From: Acinetobacter bereziniae LMG 1003 = CIP 70.12
GTDB taxonomy: Bacteria > Pseudomonadota > Gammaproteobacteria > Pseudomonadales > Moraxellaceae
Assembly (NCBI RefSeq): GCF_000368925.1
Contig: NZ_KB849756.1
Coordinates: 695,429-759,428 of the forward strand
DNA: 64,000 nt
Direction: 5' to 3'
Shown: piece after piece, positions 1 through 8,747 of the stretch
Layout of the letters: each line of letters starts with the position of its first letter
How positions within the stretch are numbered: position 1 is the stretch's first letter
The notes under the pieces: model-generated
Database searches by the model: none
What the model was told of the DNA's origin: nothing
What the model saw: the letters and a program-made list of their open reading frames with translations, nothing else
Position numbers and translations under genes: made by a program

Positions 1-141
1 CTCGAAGAAGCACTTGACGCAGGTTATCTCGATACAATCCGAGAGCTTGATCAAGGTGATTATTTTACAAAATGCAAAAGCCCTTTTTTACGCAAGTGGC
101 AACAAATTCTTCGAATACGAATCCAAAACCTACTTGGATAA
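1..141 (+). CDS. 3' end of an unidentified gene (partial)
   Basis: The first frame is open from base 1 to a TAA at 139-141 and gives 46 residues ending in IRIQNLLG. The start lies outside the window. The piece is charged and helical-looking with no motif that I recognise, so no function is assigned. It converges on the DUF4105 gene, with only about 22 bases between the two stop codons and no obvious terminator hairpin. It could be a chance open frame. Confidence 0.4.
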   Translation, partial: LEEALDAGYLDTIRELDQGDYFTKCKSPFLRKWQQILRIRIQNLLG

Positions 142-163
142 TTTTTTCGATGATTGTAACTGC

Positions 164-2095
164 CTAAAAATAGTGAACAAAACCCAAACCGACTTTCTGC
201 CAATCTATTTGATTTTGTTGTTGATATTCCCATTTTAGGTGCACACTATTTTGTGAATCTAGTGCGTATTGAAACAAGCTGTTCACCCGTAAATTCCACT
301 GACTTGTATCTTGCCAATATGGCAATTCCACTTGAACTACACTATTCAGCCGATCCGACCAAATATTTTGACAACCTACAGTTGGACCTAATCCTAGCCG
401 CCATCCCTTATCCAATGACTTTCCTGCTTGCAACTGAGTTTGCAACTCGGCATAACACAAATGTTTCCGATCATCATCCGCAATGGTATAACCAGACTGC
501 GCTTTTGCACTCATGACACCATGTTGTTGTTGGTCTGTAAACTGCCCATTTTGAATTGCTTCTTGTTGCCAACCCAAAGTAAAGCCCCAGGTTATTGGTG
601 TTTTAAAAGGTGTAATCGGGTTATACGAGTTCACTATGAGTAGATCAAGATGTTCGAGCTTTAAACGGTCATTTCGCCACTGCGCTGCACCATCTAAGAA
701 CTGTAATTGGGTCCCTATTCGGAAACCACCTTGTGGATCAGTTAAGTCATGATAAGCCTGTCGATGACCAAGCTCAGCATACTTATCTCCTTGAACCTCA
801 CCTACAGCAACTGACCATTTACGTGCATCATGCCCTTTGACGGGGTTAATCTTAGGTTCAGCGGGCGCTTGACGTTGCTTTGCAATTGAAATCTGACTAC
901 GCAACCCGAGCAATTGTCTAAAACGTGGCTGTGTATAGCCTGCATCGACTTGTCGCGCTACAAACTGTAAGTATAAATCGTCATACGCCATTTCTAAAAT
1001 TTTAGCTCGATCTGCTTCATTATAGGCAGCAATCGCTTGTGGCATCTGTTGCGGTTCTAATGATGCAACTTCATGTGCTATCTTAGCTAGCTGATGACCA
1101 TGCTGTTTGGCTTGCGAATTTAATTGTGTTTCTAATGCAGGGCGATACACCGTTTCTTGAATTAATCCTTGTTGATCAATTGCCTTAATGGTTTCAATCG
1201 GTATGGCAGCATAAGTAAATTTTTTTCGTAAATTTGAATCGGGACGAACAAGATCAAGTAAACCAAGCAATCGATAAGCGCAATTGTCACTGACAAAATA
1301 ATAAGGAAAGCTGACTTTTTGCATTTCCCAAATATGTTTGACTAAAAATGCAGTTTCCTCTGGATTTAAATTGAGTTCATATTCCCAAAGATCCCTACTT
1401 TCAAAATCACCATATTCTTTTACTTTTCGATAATACGGCATTAATGAATATTCACCTGGATATTTTCCAACCAGACCTTTCCACGCATATGACCAGTTGT
1501 CTTCACTATTGACGGTGGCAGCATAGTTAATTGCATAAGATACCAAATTCAATTGCTTCTGATCTTTTGGATCAAGCCGAAGTAAGGTATGTCCAAACAT
1601 TGAACTTGGATTTCCCATAAAATCCGTCGCATAGATCAAGGTGGCTTTATAAGGTTTAATTTGTCCAAACCATTGATCAAATTCCGGACAAGAAATAACA
1701 GGTAACTGTTGTTCAGTAATATTTAACTGCTGCATCAACCACTGGCTTCGGGCAGGAAATTTACAGCGTATAGATTGATTCGGATCCGCTGATTGAAATA
1801 GTGCTGAAATATCAGCATTCAGTTCATGTTGAATATTCTCTGGACCATCTGGAGCATAAAAATAACCTGAATAGCTGACTTCACTTTGATTGCGCTTTTT
1901 TTGATTTGATCCATGTTCAGCAGTGCCATCAGCATAAAGTAAACGTTTCCATGTTACCTGTTCAGCCAATTGTTTTTGTTGAGCTAGTTGCAAATAGTTC
2001 GCTAAGGTCTGTTGTTCTAATGTTGGTGTTTCTGCATGGGAATAAATGGTCAGTAATGTGCTGAATACGCTAAAACTAAGTGCTATGTATTTCAT
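164..2095 (-). CDS. DUF4105 domain-containing exported protein
   Basis: The product is 643 residues with an N-terminal signal peptide ending near SHAE, so it is probably periplasmic or outer-membrane associated. The central part has the DUF4105 hallmarks: a FMGNPSSMFGHTLLRL stretch near residue 165, and later SDNCAYRLLGLLDLVRP with a conserved Asn-Cys. These resemble the Lnb-type periplasmic cysteine/histidine fold. The C-terminal third alternates polar and aromatic residues and ends in Phe (GFVHYF), which suggests a beta-barrel-like or outer-membrane region. The family is widespread in proteobacteria and has no assigned reaction. It stands alone between convergent and same-strand neighbours. 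Confidence 0.85.
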   Translation of the reverse strand: MKYIALSFSVFSTLLTIYSHAETPTLEQQTLANYLQLAQQKQLAEQVTWKRLLYADGTAEHGSNQKKRNQSEVSYSGYFYAPDGPENIQHELNADISALFQSADPNQSIRCKFPARSQWLMQQLNITEQQLPVISCPEFDQWFGQIKPYKATLIYATDFMGNPSSMFGHTLLRLDPKDQKQLNLVSYAINYAATVNSEDNWSYAWKGLVGKYPGEYSLMPYYRKVKEYGDFESRDLWEYELNLNPEETAFLVKHIWEMQKVSFPYYFVSDNCAYRLLGLLDLVRPDSNLRKKFTYAAIPIETIKAIDQQGLIQETVYRPALETQLNSQAKQHGHQLAKIAHEVASLEPQQMPQAIAAYNEADRAKILEMAYDDLYLQFVARQVDAGYTQPRFRQLLGLRSQISIAKQRQAPAEPKINPVKGHDARKWSVAVGEVQGDKYAELGHRQAYHDLTDPQGGFRIGTQLQFLDGAAQWRNDRLKLEHLDLLIVNSYNPITPFKTPITWGFTLGWQQEAIQNGQFTDQQQHGVMSAKAQSGYTIADDDRKHLCYAELQTQLQAGKSLDKGWRLGLGPTVGCQNIWSDRLNSVVQVELPYWQDTSQWNLRVNSLFQYALDSQNSVHLKWEYQQQNQIDWQKVGLGFVHYF

Positions 2096-2222
2096 TCAAT
2101 CATCAATTTATCATGGTTATAAAATGCGGTAATTATAAGTTGGGATCAACTCACGACTTTCCCTGTTTCATGTAGCTTATCTTGTTTCATTTTCAATCGT
2201 ATATTGAGCAATAATTTTGAAT

Positions 2223-2253
2223 AAAAAAACCCTGCACCAAAGCAGGGTTTTTC
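2223..2253 (-). terminator. Rho-independent terminator of the DUF3015 gene
   Basis: CCCTGC and GCAGGG pair around a six-base loop, with A-runs on the left and T-runs on the right. It can therefore work in both directions. It lies 5 bases beyond the DUF3015 stop codon. Confidence 0.85.
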
Positions 2254-2257
2254 TGGC

Positions 2258-2728
2258 TTAAACGTAAGCTTTTAAAACTGCATCATTTGCCATCACTTGT
2301 TGAAGTGATGCCAATACTTGTAGAGAATTTTGATTTTCTACTGAATAGATATTGGCAAAGTTAGATTTAGCCACAGCATAGAAATGTGCCTTATCAGCAT
2401 CTTTAACATTTAACAAAGATGCAAGTACAGTTAAGCTTTCACCTTGTCCTACAGCCATATCACGTGCCAGTGATTCAGAATTTTCATTCGTAAAAGTAAC
2501 CACTTGCGCAGTCACTTTACCATTACCATTACAACCTAAAGTACCAAAAGTAATACCGAGTAATTGGTTAGTAAACAGCCCATTTGTGGTAGCTGCTAAA
2601 ATTTTAGGCACTTTACCAGATTGACCAGCCCAAACTTGAGAACCCACACCACAACCGACGTCTGGATCAGCCATAGCAACACTAGAACCCGCAGCCAATA
2701 CAGCAGCTAAAGCGATTTTTTTTAACAT
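2258..2728 (-). CDS. DUF3015 family secreted protein
   Basis: The start at 2728 (MLKKIALAAVLAAG) is chosen over an upstream in-frame ATG because GGAG lies 6 bases before it. The product is 156 residues, with a clean signal peptide cleaved after AMA (VAMADPDVG). The mature protein starts with a CG-rich segment (VGCGVGSQVWAG) and a second Cys in LGCNG, which fits the DUF3015 family of small exported Acinetobacter and Pseudomonas proteins. The function is unknown. A terminator follows at once, so it is a single-gene unit. Confidence 0.85.
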   Translation of the reverse strand: MLKKIALAAVLAAGSSVAMADPDVGCGVGSQVWAGQSGKVPKILAATTNGLFTNQLLGITFGTLGCNGNGKVTAQVVTFTNENSESLARDMAVGQGESLTVLASLLNVKDADKAHFYAVAKSNFANIYSVENQNSLQVLASLQQVMANDAVLKAYV

Positions 2729-2872
2729 ATAAGTCTCCAGAATTTTCATATGTATTATTTTTAATACAACATATGTGAATTGTTGTTTTGCAAACTATGC
2801 AACGGATGTTACACCCACGTAGATTTATCACATAAATTCAGATAAGCAAATCAAAATTTAATCACTTAAAAA

Positions 2873-3682
2873 TTAATTTTTGTATTTTTTAAGTGACCAA
2901 TCACCATTTTCCATTCGATTTCCCAAAATCTTAAGCACCAAGACCAAGCTTAAAAGTAGTAACAGATACCAAGAACCGAGTTTACCCCAACCCACCATAT
3001 GCCATGCATCGACCTGACTCGGATACAACCATATTTTATAAAAAGTGCTGATATTCTCAGCAATCCAAATAATAAATGCCAAAATAATCAGCACAGGCAA
3101 CATCGGAAGTTGTAATTCATGCTGTTGAAGTTTAAAACGAATTTGAGTCTTCCAGAAAATAACCACGCTCCAAATAAACAGTGCGTTACGAAAATCTGGA
3201 ATAAAAAATTTACTCATAAAGTTGATATAAGACAACACAGCTAAACTCAGCATATTGCCAAAACGAGGTAAATTTAAAAATGAGACTTGGTATAAGCGCA
3301 ATGATCGTGCAAAGAAACTTCCGACTGCTGAATACATAAACCCTGCAAACAAAGGCACAGTTAAAATTTTAAATACAGCAGGTTGCGGGTATTGCCAAGA
3401 AGCAATTTGCGGATGAGTCAAGAAAATTTCCATGCCCATTGCCATGATATGGAACAAAGCAATGACTTTAGCTTCTGCCCATGATTCTAATTTTAGATAA
3501 AGCAAACAGGCTTGAATAATGAGTGCATAAAACAAAAGATAGTCATAACGGAAAAAACCGTAAAACTCTTGGCTTCCCATTTTAGCCGTGATGATAAATG
3601 CGATCAGCAATAAAATACCAAATAAGGCAGCTGAAGCTGCCTTAGATAGAAATTCAAACAATGATTTAAAGTAGTTCATCAT
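2873..3682 (-). CDS. DUF817 family integral membrane protein
   Basis: The product has about 269 residues and seven or eight hydrophobic segments. The family-typical stretch IWIAENISTF, then YPSQVDAWHMVGWGKLGSWYLL, near the C-terminus identifies DUF817 (YoaT-like). ATG ATG at 3682/3679 is the likely start. The frame extends to a GTG abutting hemE, but that adds a non-hydrophobic tail. It lies directly downstream of hemE and is probably co-transcribed. The role is unknown, and nothing in the sequence links it to haem. Confidence 0.8.
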   Translation of the reverse strand: MMNYFKSLFEFLSKAASAALFGILLLIAFIITAKMGSQEFYGFFRYDYLLFYALIIQACLLYLKLESWAEAKVIALFHIMAMGMEIFLTHPQIASWQYPQPAVFKILTVPLFAGFMYSAVGSFFARSLRLYQVSFLNLPRFGNMLSLAVLSYINFMSKFFIPDFRNALFIWSVVIFWKTQIRFKLQQHELQLPMLPVLIILAFIIWIAENISTFYKIWLYPSQVDAWHMVGWGKLGSWYLLLLLSLVLVLKILGNRMENGDWSLKKYKN

Positions 3683-3700
3683 ATGATTAATAACAAACAC

Positions 3701-4774
3701 TTAGCCTAGATATTTCGCACTATAATCATGTACAGTATCAATAAATATTTTTGGATGATCAGGATCCACCCACTGGGTTATGCCATGACCTAAATTGGCG
3801 ACATAACCTGTTTTTTCACCATTCGCATAGGCATCATCCAACATTGCCTGAGTTGCTTTTGCAATCGTCGCGGCTGAGCCATAGAGCGTTGCAGGATCTA
3901 AATTACCCTGTAATGCTGCTCGTCCATTCACTGTTTGACGTGCAACATTTAAAGGTGTTGTCCAATCTAAACCAAACGCATCTGCACCTGTCGCGATCAT
4001 TGGTTCCAACCATTGACCACCACCTTTAGTAAATAAAATTACAGGCACTTTACGCCCTTCATTTTCACGTTTTAATCCAGCAACGATTTTTTGCATATAC
4101 TTCAGTGAAAATTCTAGATATTCACGATGTGCTAATGCACCACCCCAACTATCAAAAATTTGAACAGCTTGAGCACCTGCCTCAATTTGGGCATTTAAAT
4201 AATCAATTACGGCATCAGCGAGACGGTCTAATAATGCATGTAAGACTTCGGGTTGCGCATACATCATTTGTTTGGTGAATCGAAAGTCTTTGCTTGAACC
4301 ACCTTCAACCATATAGGTAGCCAATGTCCAAGGGCTGCCTGAAAAACCAATTAAAGGCACTTGACCCGCCAATGCAGAACGAATAGTTGAAACTGCATTC
4401 ATGACATAGGCAAGATCAGACTTGGCATTAAATTTGGGTAAGTTTGCGACATCTTGTGCTGTACGCACAGTTTTATGAAATTTAGGTCCTTCACCTGTTT
4501 CGAAATAAAGCCCTAAACCTAAAGCATCAGGTACTGTCAAAATATCTGAAAATAAAATGGCAGCATCCAATGCATAGCGGCGTAATGGTTGCAACGTCAC
4601 TTCACAAGCAAATTCAGTATTTTTACAAAGAGAAAGAAAATCACCCGCTTGAGCACGTGTTTCACGATACTCTGGTAAATAGCGCCCTGCTTGACGCATC
4701 ATCCAAACTGGTGTGGTATCTACAGGTTCACGCAATAAGGCACGTAGAAAACGATCATTTTTTAAGGTCGTCAT
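3701..4774 (-). CDS. hemE: Uroporphyrinogen decarboxylase
   Basis: HemE decarboxylates the four acetate side chains of uroporphyrinogen III to give coproporphyrinogen III in cytoplasmic haem synthesis. The 357-residue product has the normal length. It shows the N-terminal signature PVWMMRQAGRYLPEYR, the catalytic Asp region ILFSDILTVPDALG, the GFSGSPWTLATYMVEGG motif and a C-terminal NLGHGITQWVDP. All are diagnostic. The gene is complete and in a conserved housekeeping context. The DUF817 gene follows on the same strand. Confidence 0.97.
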   Translation of the reverse strand: MTTLKNDRFLRALLREPVDTTPVWMMRQAGRYLPEYRETRAQAGDFLSLCKNTEFACEVTLQPLRRYALDAAILFSDILTVPDALGLGLYFETGEGPKFHKTVRTAQDVANLPKFNAKSDLAYVMNAVSTIRSALAGQVPLIGFSGSPWTLATYMVEGGSSKDFRFTKQMMYAQPEVLHALLDRLADAVIDYLNAQIEAGAQAVQIFDSWGGALAHREYLEFSLKYMQKIVAGLKRENEGRKVPVILFTKGGGQWLEPMIATGADAFGLDWTTPLNVARQTVNGRAALQGNLDPATLYGSAATIAKATQAMLDDAYANGEKTGYVANLGHGITQWVDPDHPKIFIDTVHDYSAKYLG

Positions 4775-5046
4775 TTACTTTCCCAATCAAATATTAATTT
4801 CGCACCATCATAACAAAAAGGTCCCACTGATATTCATTTCTTGAAAATTTTTCTCAATAAAGTTTTGAGCTTATTGATTTGAGCAGCAATTTTGTATACG
4901 AAAACAAAACAAAACTCATCTGGGACAAAAATGTCTATAGAAAAAAATGATTAACACAAAACAAATACTGCAACACCTTATAAATTCTGTAATACTTAAG
5001 CAGATTTTTAGTCATAAATTATGAATAATTCTTAAGGTTGATCTAC

Positions 5047-6276
5047 ATGTTCGTTCGCTCAATTCTTGCTTTGAGTTTAAGCTGTGTGTTAACAGGTACA
5101 GCATTTGCTGCATCTACAGCTGAGCAACCGCTAACGCCTAAAAAAGTTGCTGCTCCTGTTGAAGATCCTATCGATCCACTTGCCATTGACAGTTCTGCTT
5201 CAAGTGTAGAAGCACAGATCAGTCCGCAAGAGCAACAAGATTTGGACAAAGCAGCAAACACGCTACAGAATTTAGAAAAAACTGAGGATAAAACTTCAGA
5301 TACAGCAATTTCGCCATCTGCACCACAAACTACGCCAGCGAAAACACCTACAAATCCGAATGCAGTTAAAGCATCTTGGACTTTAGACGGAATAAACAAC
5401 GCTCAATGGTATGAAAATATTGGCAGAGGACAATTCCCTGTTTATGCACGTGCGCACGTCATGTTAAATAATGCTCACGCTTCTCCTGGCGCTATTGATG
5501 GTTCAAGTGGTATGAACACCTTGAAAGCCATTGCTTCATTCCAACAAATGAATGGTATTAAACCGACAGGTGAATTAACCAAAGAAACTTGGGATGCACT
5601 TGTGACTCAACAAGGCAACAAACCAGCTTTTGTTGAATACGCTATCACTGCGGAGGACTTAAAAGGTCCATATGCAAAATCAATCCCACATGATTATGCA
5701 TTACAAGCAAAAATGCCGGGTTTGTACTACACACGTGTTACAGAAATGTTGGGCGAAAAGTTCCATATGGATGAAGATTTCTTAAAGAAACTTAATCCCA
5801 AAGCGAACTTCAACAAAGTTGGCGAAAAAATCATTGTTACCAATATCCGTAACGAATTACCTGAAAACATTCATTTGATCGTTGCGCATAAAGGCGCCAA
5901 ACAGTTGTATTTGTTTAATGCGCAAAACCAAATGGTTGGCTCGTTCCCTGCAACCATTGGTAGTTCAGATACTCCGTCACCAACAGGTACTTATAAAGTA
6001 ACTGGTGTAGCACGTAATCCGTGGTACAGCTACTCACCGAGCAACTTTGTACAAGGTAAAAACTTGAAACCACTGTCATTACCACCTGGTCCTAATGCAC
6101 CTGTAGGTAATATCTGGATTGGTTTAAGCAAAAAATCATTCGGTATTCATGGTACACCAAACCCATCTGCGATTTCTAAGACTGCATCGCATGGTTGTAT
6201 CCGCCTAACCAACTGGGATGCAAATGATCTCGGTAAAAAAGTGAAATCAGGTGTTACCGTTAAGTTCCTTGAATAA
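5047..6276 (+). CDS. L,D-transpeptidase (YkuD) with PG-binding domain
   Basis: The enzyme forms 3-3 peptidoglycan cross-links or attaches lipoprotein in the periplasm. The 409-residue product begins with a signal peptide ending TAFAAS. A long Pro/Thr/Ala linker follows, then a peptidoglycan-binding domain (about residues 115-185, AIASFQQMNGIKPTGELTKETW), and a C-terminal YkuD domain with the catalytic SHGCIRL (Cys about 384) preceded by FGIHGTPNP. ATG 5047 is chosen because AAGG precedes it; an in-frame TTG lies upstream. It may correspond to A. baumannii LdtJ, but I did not verify that. It is monocistronic. Confidence 0.92.
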   Translation: MFVRSILALSLSCVLTGTAFAASTAEQPLTPKKVAAPVEDPIDPLAIDSSASSVEAQISPQEQQDLDKAANTLQNLEKTEDKTSDTAISPSAPQTTPAKTPTNPNAVKASWTLDGINNAQWYENIGRGQFPVYARAHVMLNNAHASPGAIDGSSGMNTLKAIASFQQMNGIKPTGELTKETWDALVTQQGNKPAFVEYAITAEDLKGPYAKSIPHDYALQAKMPGLYYTRVTEMLGEKFHMDEDFLKKLNPKANFNKVGEKIIVTNIRNELPENIHLIVAHKGAKQLYLFNAQNQMVGSFPATIGSSDTPSPTGTYKVTGVARNPWYSYSPSNFVQGKNLKPLSLPPGPNAPVGNIWIGLSKKSFGIHGTPNPSAISKTASHGCIRLTNWDANDLGKKVKSGVTVKFLE

Positions 6277-6297
6277 TCAAAGACTTTAACCGTATAG

Positions 6298-6323
6298 AAC
6301 CAGTGCTAATGCACTGGTTTTTT
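6298..6323 (+). terminator. Rho-independent terminator after the L,D-transpeptidase gene
   Basis: The nine-base arms AACCAGTGC and GCACTGGTT enclose TAAT and are followed by a T-run. It lies 22 bases after the stop. Confidence 0.9.
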
Positions 6324-6448
6324 ATTTAAAGTACCTGTTAAACAGCGTTGCAAAAACAAAACAATGTGTTGTAATTTCATTATTTCATCTCAAATATTTA
6401 AATATTAAACTCAACTCATGTTAAAAAATAAAGAATTGGAGATTTGAG

Positions 6449-7138
6449 ATGAATACTTTTTTACATCACAGCGAAAACCGTGGTCATGTCAAAATGGGCT
6501 GGTTGGACACCAAACACAGCTTCTCATTTGGTAGCTGGTATGACCCAAAATACATGGGCGTCGGTTCATTACGTGTGATCAATGATGATACGATTGCCGC
6601 ACACAATGGTTTTGGTACTCATCCTCACGACAATATGGAAATCTTGACCTGTGTATTGAAAGGCACAATTTCACATAAAGACAGTATGGGAAATGAACGT
6701 CATATCAATGCAGGTGAATGGCAATTGATGAGTGCAGGTACTGGTGTACAACACAGCGAAATTAACCAAGGTGATGAAGCTGTTCATATGCTTCAAATCT
6801 GGGTAATTCCAAATGTTCGTGATGCTGAACCGAATTATCAACAAATCGAACGTGATCCTAAAAAATCACCGAATGAATGGCAATTGATTGTTGGTCCAAA
6901 TGATGATGCTCCAATGCACATTCGTCAAAATGCTGAAATCAAAGCAGCGTATTTGGAAAAAGATCACAGCTTAGACGTTAAAGCGACTCAAAAATTTAAC
7001 TATGTGCATGTGATCGAAGGTGAGATTGATATTGCCGGTCAAGTACTGAAAGCAGGCGATGCTTACTTATTTGATGAAGATTCAACACTCACTGCACATG
7101 AAAACAGCCAATTTATTTGGTTTGATTTAAACAGTTAA
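6449..7138 (+). CDS. Pirin family protein (YhhW-like)
   Basis: The product is a 229-residue bicupin with the pirin N-terminal pattern: the HSFSFGSWYDP segment and the metal ligands HPHDNMEI, then GTGVQHSE. Some YhhW-type pirins oxidise quercetin or act as redox sensors, but no substrate can be read here. The start is supported by GGAG at 6437-6440, eight bases before ATG. It is a single gene followed by a strong terminator. Key metal-binding His/Glu residues are all present. Confidence 0.93.
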   Translation: MNTFLHHSENRGHVKMGWLDTKHSFSFGSWYDPKYMGVGSLRVINDDTIAAHNGFGTHPHDNMEILTCVLKGTISHKDSMGNERHINAGEWQLMSAGTGVQHSEINQGDEAVHMLQIWVIPNVRDAEPNYQQIERDPKKSPNEWQLIVGPNDDAPMHIRQNAEIKAAYLEKDHSLDVKATQKFNYVHVIEGEIDIAGQVLKAGDAYLFDEDSTLTAHENSQFIWFDLNS

Positions 7139-7152
7139 TCCTGCTGAAATAA

Positions 7153-7185
7153 AAACCTCCATATGCAATATATGGAGGTTTTTTT
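7153..7185 (+). terminator. Rho-independent terminator after the pirin gene
   Basis: CCTCCATAT and ATATGGAGG form a stem with a five-base loop, followed by seven Ts. A-runs on the left give weak bidirectional potential towards the convergent aldolase gene. Confidence 0.9.
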
Positions 7186-7238
7186 ATACTATTTCAAAAC
7201 TGCCTATTCAGCTCAAGATAGGGCGAGTACTCCCCCAC

Positions 7239-7991
7239 TCAACGACAATAATCCTTTTTCTGATCTTTGATCAATGATAATGCAGCATTCCAAGCTGCAC
7301 AGATAATCGGTTCAGCAGCTTCACTTTCAAATTGCTTCACAGTATATTCTGAAACCTCTTTACTCGGATAATGTAACTTTGAACTACTCATGGCTTTAAT
7401 CTGAATCTGACAGGCACGTTCAAGAAAATAAATTTCATGAAATGCTCGAGCTATGCTATTCCCTGTTGCCAATAAACCATGATTGCGTAAGATCATACAA
7501 CGATGCTCACCAAGGTCTTTAACTAAACGCTCACGTTCTTCGGTTGAAAAAGCAATCCCTTCATACTCATGATAGGCAATATTGTTATAAAACTTCAGTG
7601 CATGTTGAGACAAAGGCAATAACCCTTTTTCTTGTGCAGAAACGGCAATACCATCTGCTGTATGGGTATGAATCACACAGTTAATCTGATCATTGGCATG
7701 GTGTAAGGCAGAATGAATCACAAATCCAGCAACATTGACCATCTTACCTTGATCACCTTTCGCCACGATATTGCCTTGATGGTCAATTTTGACCAAATCA
7801 GAAGCAGTCATTTGATCAAAAGTCACGCCATAACGATTAATCAGAAAATGATCAGATTCATCGGGAACGCGTAAACTGATATGTGTATCAATCAAATCTG
7901 TCATTTTAAAATATGCAATTAAACGATACAGTGCTGCCAACTGGCAACGTGCTTCCCATTCTGATTTTTGCATATACTTTGGTCGTTTCAT
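7239..7991 (-). CDS. Class II aldolase/adducin family protein
   Basis: The product has 250 residues and the whole aldolase/adducin fold. The zinc ligands are visible as CVIHTHTADG (about residue 106) and ILRNHGLLATG (about 170). Family members cleave or epimerise phosphorylated sugars or oxidise/decarboxylate small hydroxyacids, so the substrate cannot be assigned. AGGATTTTAGG precedes the ATG. It has no operon partner: the nearest same-strand gene is a small hypothetical 315 bases upstream. Confidence 0.85.
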   Translation of the reverse strand: MKRPKYMQKSEWEARCQLAALYRLIAYFKMTDLIDTHISLRVPDESDHFLINRYGVTFDQMTASDLVKIDHQGNIVAKGDQGKMVNVAGFVIHSALHHANDQINCVIHTHTADGIAVSAQEKGLLPLSQHALKFYNNIAYHEYEGIAFSTEERERLVKDLGEHRCMILRNHGLLATGNSIARAFHEIYFLERACQIQIKAMSSSKLHYPSKEVSEYTVKQFESEAAEPIICAAWNAALSLIKDQKKDYCR

Positions 7992-8306
7992 CCTAAAATC
8001 CTTTTTAGTATCGATTGATCGTTATTCATTTTTAACCAGTGTTCCACCACGATACAAGTTTTAATTCGTGAATGACGCGCCCATGCATAATATTGCTTAT
8101 TTTAAACGTAAAAAATCCAAACCAATATTGACCTATTGATTTGGATTTAAAATTATCAATTATCATATTTTATTGTTATTTATTTTTCTTTTTCACTTAT
8201 TGTTATTCAGCCGTATTCTTATTATTATTTTTTTCAAAAAAAGTAAAAAAACGATTATTGTTTTATCTTATTCTTATTCATGTCTTATTGTTTTTATAAA
8301 ACTTAA
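7992..8306 (-). other. Intergenic AT-rich stretch without a gene
   Basis: No coding frame is supported. From about 8160 to 8300 the plus strand is extremely T-rich, with recurring TTATTGTTATT and TTATTCTTATT blocks. It presumably holds the promoter of the aldolase gene and the untranslated end of the small hypothetical gene. I see no sigma-54 site. Confidence 0.5.
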
Positions 8307-8546
8307 CTAGACACTAAGTTGGTAGAGTAATTTTTTACCTTTAAAAGTCAAATCCTTAATAAAAACAATGTTTTTATTATCTAAATATGAAATAGCATCA
8401 TCAATTTCAATATAATTTTCTTCAATCAACCATGTAATATCAAGTTCATTTAAATCAACCATTCCTACCAAAGAAATGGCTCGATTTTTATTATGTTGAT
8501 TTTGAATATTCTTTAAAACTTCGCGTACTTTAATTAAATCATTCAT
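8307..8546 (-). CDS. Small hypothetical protein (79 aa)
   Basis: This is an uncharacterised 79-residue acidic protein that looks helical (MNDLIKVREVLKNIQNQ...ISYLDNKNIVFIKDLTF). It has no signal peptide, membrane segment or motif that I recognise. A GAG lies about 12 bases before the ATG. The pattern could be a small winged-helix-like or anti-repressor protein, but that is speculation. It is lower in GC than its neighbours and stands alone, so it may be recently acquired. Confidence 0.5.
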   Translation of the reverse strand: MNDLIKVREVLKNIQNQHNKNRAISLVGMVDLNELDITWLIEENYIEIDDAISYLDNKNIVFIKDLTFKGKKLLYQLSV

Positions 8547-8610
8547 ATTTTAAATCTCATCGTGCTTACAGGTTCTATTATATAAATTGGGAAAACTATT
8601 ACTAGATACA

Positions 8611-8649
8611 AAAATGCCCTGTGCGACAAAAATTGTCGCACAGGGCATT
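8611..8649 (-). terminator. Terminator of the rutABCFG-dehydrogenase operon
   Basis: A perfect 17-base inverted repeat (8613-8629 with 8633-8649, AAA loop) is followed on the minus strand by ATTTTTG. It lies about 100 bases past the last gene of the operon and closes the Rut transcript. Confidence 0.85.
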
Positions 8650-8747
8650 CAATATAAAGATCAACATTTTTGAGATATTTCTATTGCTAGAATAGCAATA
8701 AGATAAATTAAATATTATTTAAATTTCAAATATTTAAAACCAAGTCA

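Noticed and set aside
8160..8300. Possible CRISPR-like repeat
   Set aside because: Units are short and AT-only, spacing is irregular and there are no unique spacers or cas genes.
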